DNA from: Prorocentrum cordatum
Lineage: Eukaryota; Sar; Dinophyceae; Prorocentrales; Prorocentraceae
Reading direction: 5' to 3'
DNA: 64,000 bases
Assembly (NCBI GenBank): GCA_963575745.1
Contig: CAUYUJ010014769.1
Span: 1 to 64,000 of the forward strand
A program made the translations under genes and the position numbers. Shown here piece after piece: positions 59,789-64,000 of the stretch. The notes below the pieces were generated by a model that was not told the origin of the DNA, ran no database searches, and saw only the letters and a program-made list of their open reading frames with translations. Positions within the stretch are counted from its first letter, which is position 1; every line of letters begins with the position of its first letter.

Positions 59789-60080
59789 TGACGGTGCAGC
59801 GAGGACTCCGACCGAGAGAACGTTGGTTGTGATTGAGAGACGGTGATCCGGGTTGTGGACCTGGGCTGCCTCCTACAAATCTTAAGCATTGCTGATACAG
59901 CCAAGGTGCCAACATACCGGAAAAGAGGGGGGGGCGGCGAAGAGGAGCGGGACGGTGGGGAAACGAAGGAGAAGGACGAGGAGGCGAGGTGGGAAGAGGG
60001 CGGCGGAAAGAGAGGAGAAGAGGAGCGGGAGAAACAACTGGCGGAGAAAGAGCGAGAGGCCCAAGGAAGACTGGCAGGAA
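59789..60080. other. 5' flank of the Cdc14-like gene
   Basis: Minus strand shows a TTTGTAG/GAGG acceptor-like site near 59874 that could receive the spliced leader; no SL copy is present. Purine-rich toward 60080. Confidence 0.35.
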
Positions 60081-60225
60081 GACGTGGAGGAGGAGGAGGA
60101 GGAGGAGGAGGAGGAGGAGGAGGAGGAGGAGGAGGAGGATGTAGAGCATTCGGTGGAGGAGGAAGATGCAAGGGGAACAATACAGAGAAAGAGAAAGGGA
60201 GAGAGAGAGAGAGAGAGAAAATCAG
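60080..60225. repeat. (GGA)n and (GA)n tracts
   Basis: GGA run at about 60085-60140 and GA run at about 60198-60222. Confidence 0.95.
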
Positions 60226-60344
60226 AACAATGGACACGAAACAATGATAATTACGTTCGGAGCCAACGCGCAGGCATCAACTGTGGAGCCCAACTCGTGC
60301 GGAGACCCATGAATCCCTGTGCTCGTGGAATTCCATGTGGGTGA

Positions 60345-60414
60345 AACCCCGTGTGTGTGTGAATGTGTGTGAATGTGTGTGTGTGGGCGTGTGTCTGCCT
60401 GTCTGTCTATCTGC

Positions 60415-60454
<40 letters not shown>

Positions 60455-60824
60455 GTGTCTGTCTGTTTGTCCGTCTGTCTGTCTGCCTCCCTGCCTGCCT
60501 GCCTGCCTGCCCGCCTGCCTGCCTGCCTGCCAGTCTGCCTGCCCACCTGTCTGTCTGACTGTCTGTCTGTCTCTCTGTCTGTCTGTTGTCTGTATGTGTC
60601 TCTCTGTCTGTTTGTTTGTGTGTTTGTGTCTGTGTCTGCGTCTGTGTCTGTGTCTTGTGTCTGTGTCTGTGTCTGTGTCTGTGTGCGTGCGTGCGTGCAT
60701 GCGTGTGTGTGTATTTGTGTGTGTGTTTATGTTTCAGTGAGCGTGTGTTCGCCAGGGCAGTCCCCCTGCCTATCCGCCGACGCAAGAAGTAACTGTGTGC
60801 GTGTGCGTGTGCGTGCGCGTGTGC

Positions 60825-60855
<31 letters not shown>

Positions 60856-60865
60856 GCTCTGCGTG
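60345..60865. repeat. (TG)n-(TCTG)n-(TGCC)n-(TG)n compound tract
   Basis: TG at 60350-60390, TGTC tetramers at 60390-60480, TGCC tetramers at 60485-60540, then TCTG, TCTGTG and TG to about 60855, with one break at 60735-60795. Confidence 0.95.
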
Positions 60866-60989
60866 CGCAAGTGGAGCCCCGTGCCGCACGCACAGTAGAC
60901 ACATGCGGCACGAAATCTTGCCACAAGAAAAATCGTGGGGCACACCTGTGGTCGATCTTCATGGGCCCCCAAGGCGCCCCAGAGCTTGA

Positions 60990-61193
60990 GGGGCAACGGT
61001 AGGGGTGGATAGGCATAGGGGGGGGGATGCATCGACCTGGAATCGGCGATACATCGCCGATGGATCGGCGATAGGCCCCCGTTAGTGAATCCGCACCTTC
61101 CTGAGCGGGTTGGGGCTATCGGGCCCCTATCGGCGATCAGTGGGCGATGCGGGGTCGATGCATCCCCCCCTATGCCCCCCCTATCGTTGCCCC
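60990..61193. mobile_element. TIR element family B, copy 2
   Basis: 204 bp. Ends GGGGCAACGGTAGGGGTGG and CCCCCCCTATCGTTGCCCC. Interior CATCGACCTGGAATCGGCGA and CGGGCCCCTATCGGCGATCA match copy 1 at 53460-53666. TGA lies directly outside both ends, as in copy 1. Confidence 0.85.
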
Positions 61194-61299
61194 TGAGAGC
61201 TTCTGTGTGTCTCTCGGGCCACTGGGGATGCGAAGCTCTCCTTGGGGGGGGGGGGGGGCCCGCACCTGCTGACGGGCCGAGCTTTCATGTGAGGGGTCC

Positions 61300-61530
61300 A
61301 CTGCAGGGGGAGGCGGCCCAGGAGGCCCCCAGAACGAATCCAACAAGCACCCAAGAGGGGGACTCTCCTGCTCCCCCCCCCCCCTCCTCCTCCTCCCCCC
61401 CCCCTCCTCCTCTCCTCCTCCGCCTCCTCTTCCTCCTCCTCCTCCTCCTCCCACCGCAGGATAGTTTCAAGATCCTCCCACGGCCTCCCGAGATGCCCCC
61501 GATGAGTTCCCAGGACGCCCCCACGAAACC
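61300..61530 (+). repeat. CCAAGAGG-type words with a (TCC)n/poly-C core
   Basis: CCCAAGAGGG and CCCCAAGAGGCC words surround a TCC/CCCC-rich core at about 61372-61455. Confidence 0.65.
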
Positions 61531-62230
61531 CCAAGAGGCCCTGAGCAGCTCCAGCTGAGCCCTCCCCCATCCTGCTATCTCATCGTTATGTTATCTTCCT
61601 CCGTTCCTCAACCACCCGCTTATTACCCTTGCTCCTCCCCGTCTCACCATCCACACACCAACCTCCGCTCACCCTACCCACCCTCAACAACCCAAGAGCC
61701 GCCCACACCCCATTCCGCCGCCACTTCCTGTACCCGTTGTCCTCGACTGTTCTTCCTCTCGTAGGTGATCTCCTCTCATATCTAGATCGTCCTCTCTTGT
61801 CATCGGTTGTGTTTTACACCATCTCCTTCTCCCTGCTCTGATGTCCCTCCATGGCTTCCGAATGAGACATAGGTACCCCGCGACATCAATGCGCTCTGCG
61901 CGACACTCCAGCCGCACGACTCAGGAGAGCCATTACACACAAGCACACACACAGGATCCCAACGTAACCTAAAAACCCTATGCGCGCAAGCCCAACGAGT
62001 CCAACGGGGCCTCGTGAGCCCCATGACGCCCGATGTCTCCCATGGACCCTACGATCCCTATGACCCCAGAATCGCCTCAGCCCTCCAAGTCCGACGATGC
62101 CGCTAGACTCTGGAGCTCTGGGAGCCCTGCGACCCCTCCGATATCGACCAGCCCCACGAGCAGTAAGGATCCTACGCGCCCTGCTGGACGCACTCGAGCC
62201 AGTCGACCCCGTCGTCCTCTCTGCCCTTAG
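61531..62230. other. no gene seen
   Basis: Moderate-GC sequence without repeats or supported coding frames. Confidence 0.45.
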
Positions 62231-62344
62231 GTCGGGCATTTCCCCCTACAGGCGGATGTTTGGAGAAAAATGAAAAGTACTCCAAAAATACTCCAAAAAG
62301 TCAAACAATACTTGTAAAATCGTCCCCAGACTATCTGGCCCGAC
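62231..62344 (+). mobile_element. TIR element family A, copy 5 (internally deleted)
   Basis: 114 bp. Starts GTCGGGCATTTCCCCCTACA after TTAG; ends CTATCTGGCCCGAC, followed by TAAA. The outer TTAG/CTAA bases suggest the TIR extends 4 bases further out. Confidence 0.65.
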
Positions 62345-62493
62345 TAAACTCTACCCATGCAGACCCTGGACTCTAGCCTGGAAGCTTGTGCGCGCTCTTC
62401 TCGCCAGCGTCCGCCCCGCCCCTGAGTTCTTCTGGCGACCCTCTCGACCCCACGAAGCTAGCACGCGTTCCCATCCATGCGTGCCTCTGTGGT

Positions 62494-62690
62494 TCGGGGG
62501 AAACGAAATGGGGGGATAGCAAAGGGTAGGGTAGAGAATCAGCTCGCGTAGCTGATTTCCCCAGCGCCTCCCGGCGCCGGGAGGCGCCCATGTATCGAGG
62601 AATGGGCCCGGTGGCGGGGCCGAAACCAGCTGCATGCAGCAGATTTCGTAACCCCCCCCTTTCCCTATCCCCCCCTTTCGTTCGGCCCGA
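62494..62690. mobile_element. TIR element family G, copy 2
   Basis: 197 bp. Starts TCGGGGGAAACGAAATGGGG and ends TTTCGTTCGGCCCGA. The exact 5-bp direct repeat GTGGT flanks it (62489-62493 and 62691-62695). It shares the palindromic centre and the GCAGCAGATTTCGTA block with copy 1 at 49748-49926. Confidence 0.8.
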
Positions 62691-62699
62691 GTGGTGCAA

Positions 62700-63000
62700 G
62701 TGCCCAATCCATGCCCGCCATCGCTGCCTGGCTGGCTGTGGCGAAGCTGACCCAACAAGCCTTGCTTCAAGCGACCACAATAATTCCTGGACGAGACCGG
62801 CGAATCTCAATGCCTCTGCTTTTTCGATCCGTCGCCTGCACTCTTCACGCAGTCGCGATCAGTCCGCCTCCCTTCCCATTAATGGGGACGACGTCAATAC
62901 ACACTGCCAGCTCATCGGATACGCGCGCGCGCCTCCCGCGCGCCAGGCGGTCATGATTATTCGGCTAGCGCAGCAAACCGACTACAGGATAGATATACAT
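62700..63000. other. no gene seen
   Basis: Unique-looking sequence; open frames lack motifs. Confidence 0.4.
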
Positions 63001-63003
63001 ATG

Positions 63004-63009
<6 letters not shown>

Positions 63010-63052
<43 letters not shown>
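63010..63052. repeat. (TA)n microsatellite
   Basis: About 17 TA units, preceded by CACACACA and followed by ATATGTATAC words. Confidence 0.97.
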
Positions 63053-63544
63053 CCATGTAGATACATGGGTATATAGAATGTGTACAAAAAATATATGTAT
63101 ACCCGTGTGTATTATGAGCACGTAGATGTATATACACATGTTTCCCCTCCCCAGACATGTAATGTCTCGATGTTCTTTTACACATTGCCTGCGGAAATGC
63201 CCCGACCCTATCCCCTGGGGCCGCCTGTCCACTCCGAGGCGTTTCTTGAGAGCCCAGGGGGCCCGGAAGCGGCCCGCCCCCAGGCACTGCGAAGTTCGGC
63301 ACAGCCTCCCTCACGATATCATTCTCCGACACTTGAGGTTCCCAAAGCCGTGCGGTGACAGGACGTGCGGTATCCTCGAAATCCCCAGAAACCTGACCGC
63401 GCGGCCCGTGACCGCACGGCTCTGCCTAGGACCCTGGAGGACCCCGTCGCCCGAGACGTCGTCGGAGACCGACCGGAGGCCCAAAACCGCGCGGCCACCC
63501 CCAACCCCCCACAGACTCACCCACACGGTGTGGTCACTGCTCCC
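63053..63544. other. no gene seen
   Basis: AT-rich to about 63180, then GC-rich; no supported coding frame. Confidence 0.4.
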
Positions 63545-63662
63545 CTGGCTTGCCGGGCCATAGCTCGGCTCTCCGGCGGCCGTTCGGGACGATCCTGGCA
63601 CTGCCAAGGCGCCCCTGGCACTGCCAGGGCGCCCTCGGCGAGGCGCAGCCGCTGGAACGCAT
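63545..63662. repeat. inverted partner of 19230-19335
   Basis: CGGGCCATAGCTCGGCTC, GTTCGGGACGATCC and GGCGAGGCGCAGCCGCTGGA match the reverse complement of 19230-19335. Confidence 0.6.
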
Positions 63663-63862
63663 CCCGAGGCAGGAGGGCCTGCGGGAGCCGACGAGAACGC
63701 CTGGGAACCGCGGGTCCCCCAGACCCGCCGAAGGGGGTGGGCACCAAGCCACCTGGGGCCCCCGAGACACGCTGGAGGCCTGAGCCCGCCTCTCCGGCAG
63801 GCTCTCTCGTGCCGGCAGGTCGCAGCAGCCCTCTGCCGTGGCGGCCACGGCGCCGCCCCCGC

Positions 63863-63946
63863 CTGCAGGAAGCAGGGCGTGGGGCGCCGGTTCGCGTGGG
63901 CGAAGTGGCCCAACTGCGCCATGAACCCACGCCAGTCCAGCACCTC
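63863..63946 (-). CDS. possible 28-codon exon, unknown product
   Basis: The minus strand has a pyrimidine-rich acceptor (CCCCTCGCCCAG, AG at 63948-63947), then exactly 28 open codons reading EVLDWRGFMAQLGHFAHANR and RPTPCFLQ, then a GC donor (63862-63861). GC-AG introns are normal in dinoflagellates. The composition is mixed and protein-like. No family is recognised, and any neighbouring exon would lie outside or be undetected. Confidence 0.3.
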
Positions 63947-64000
63947 CTGGGCGAGGGGGAAATGTGAGGAGAACAAGTATCGCGTTGGGAGAGAGGAGGT

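Noticed and set aside
60345-60865. Cys/Val-rich ORF with a membrane-like profile
   Set aside because: Produced entirely by TG, TCTG and TGCC repeats.

Overview
The window looks like nuclear DNA of a dinoflagellate. Evidence: a relict trans-spliced leader matching the dinoflagellate SL at 21 of 22 bases, decayed LINE-type retroelements of the kinds common in these genomes, GC-rich sequence, extreme microsatellite and minisatellite content, and very few host exons. A Prorocentrum-like species is plausible, but I cannot prove a genus. I see no rRNA, tRNA, CRISPR or bacterial-type operon.

Layout. 0-3.4 kb holds an element with terminal inverted repeats (TIRs), then pyrimidine-triplet and CTCGAG-type repeats. 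3.4-7.4 kb holds CACCAC-type degenerate repeats, a CCAAGAGG array, a GATCGATAGTGA minisatellite and a compound microsatellite. 7.5-16.4 kb is mostly tandem arrays (82 bp x6, 150 bp x3, 24 bp) with GGA/TCC runs and one possible orphan exon. 17.5-24.1 kb holds two minus-strand LINE remnants and two adjacent TIR elements. 26-38 kb is mainly dispersed repeats, CCAAGAGG arrays and TIR elements, including a nested pair at 37.2-37.8 kb. 38.3-44.9 kb is a near full-length decayed minus-strand LINE with a zinc-finger/coiled-coil ORF1, endonuclease, reverse transcriptase, RNase H and C-terminal zinc motif. It has a relict spliced leader at its 5' end and a (TAG)n tract of about 870 bp just upstream. 46.7-54.5 kb is TIR elements, dispersed repeats and a long TG/CG tract. 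54.9-59.8 kb is the one recognisable host gene: a minus-strand Cdc14-type phosphatase in three exons, with a 90-bp minisatellite in intron 2 and a TIR element in intron 1. 60-64 kb is simple repeats, three more TIR elements and a possible 28-codon exon.

How it fits together. All protein-like segments (phosphatase, three LINE remnants, candidate exons) lie on the minus strand, as expected for a unidirectional dinoflagellate gene block. The window is otherwise dominated by small non-coding TIR elements: at least eight types and about 16 copies. Several end in TCGG...CCGA and are flanked by perfect 5-bp direct repeats, so they look like one superfamily of non-autonomous DNA transposons. Long ORFs in most of the window are artefacts of repeats whose period is a multiple of three.
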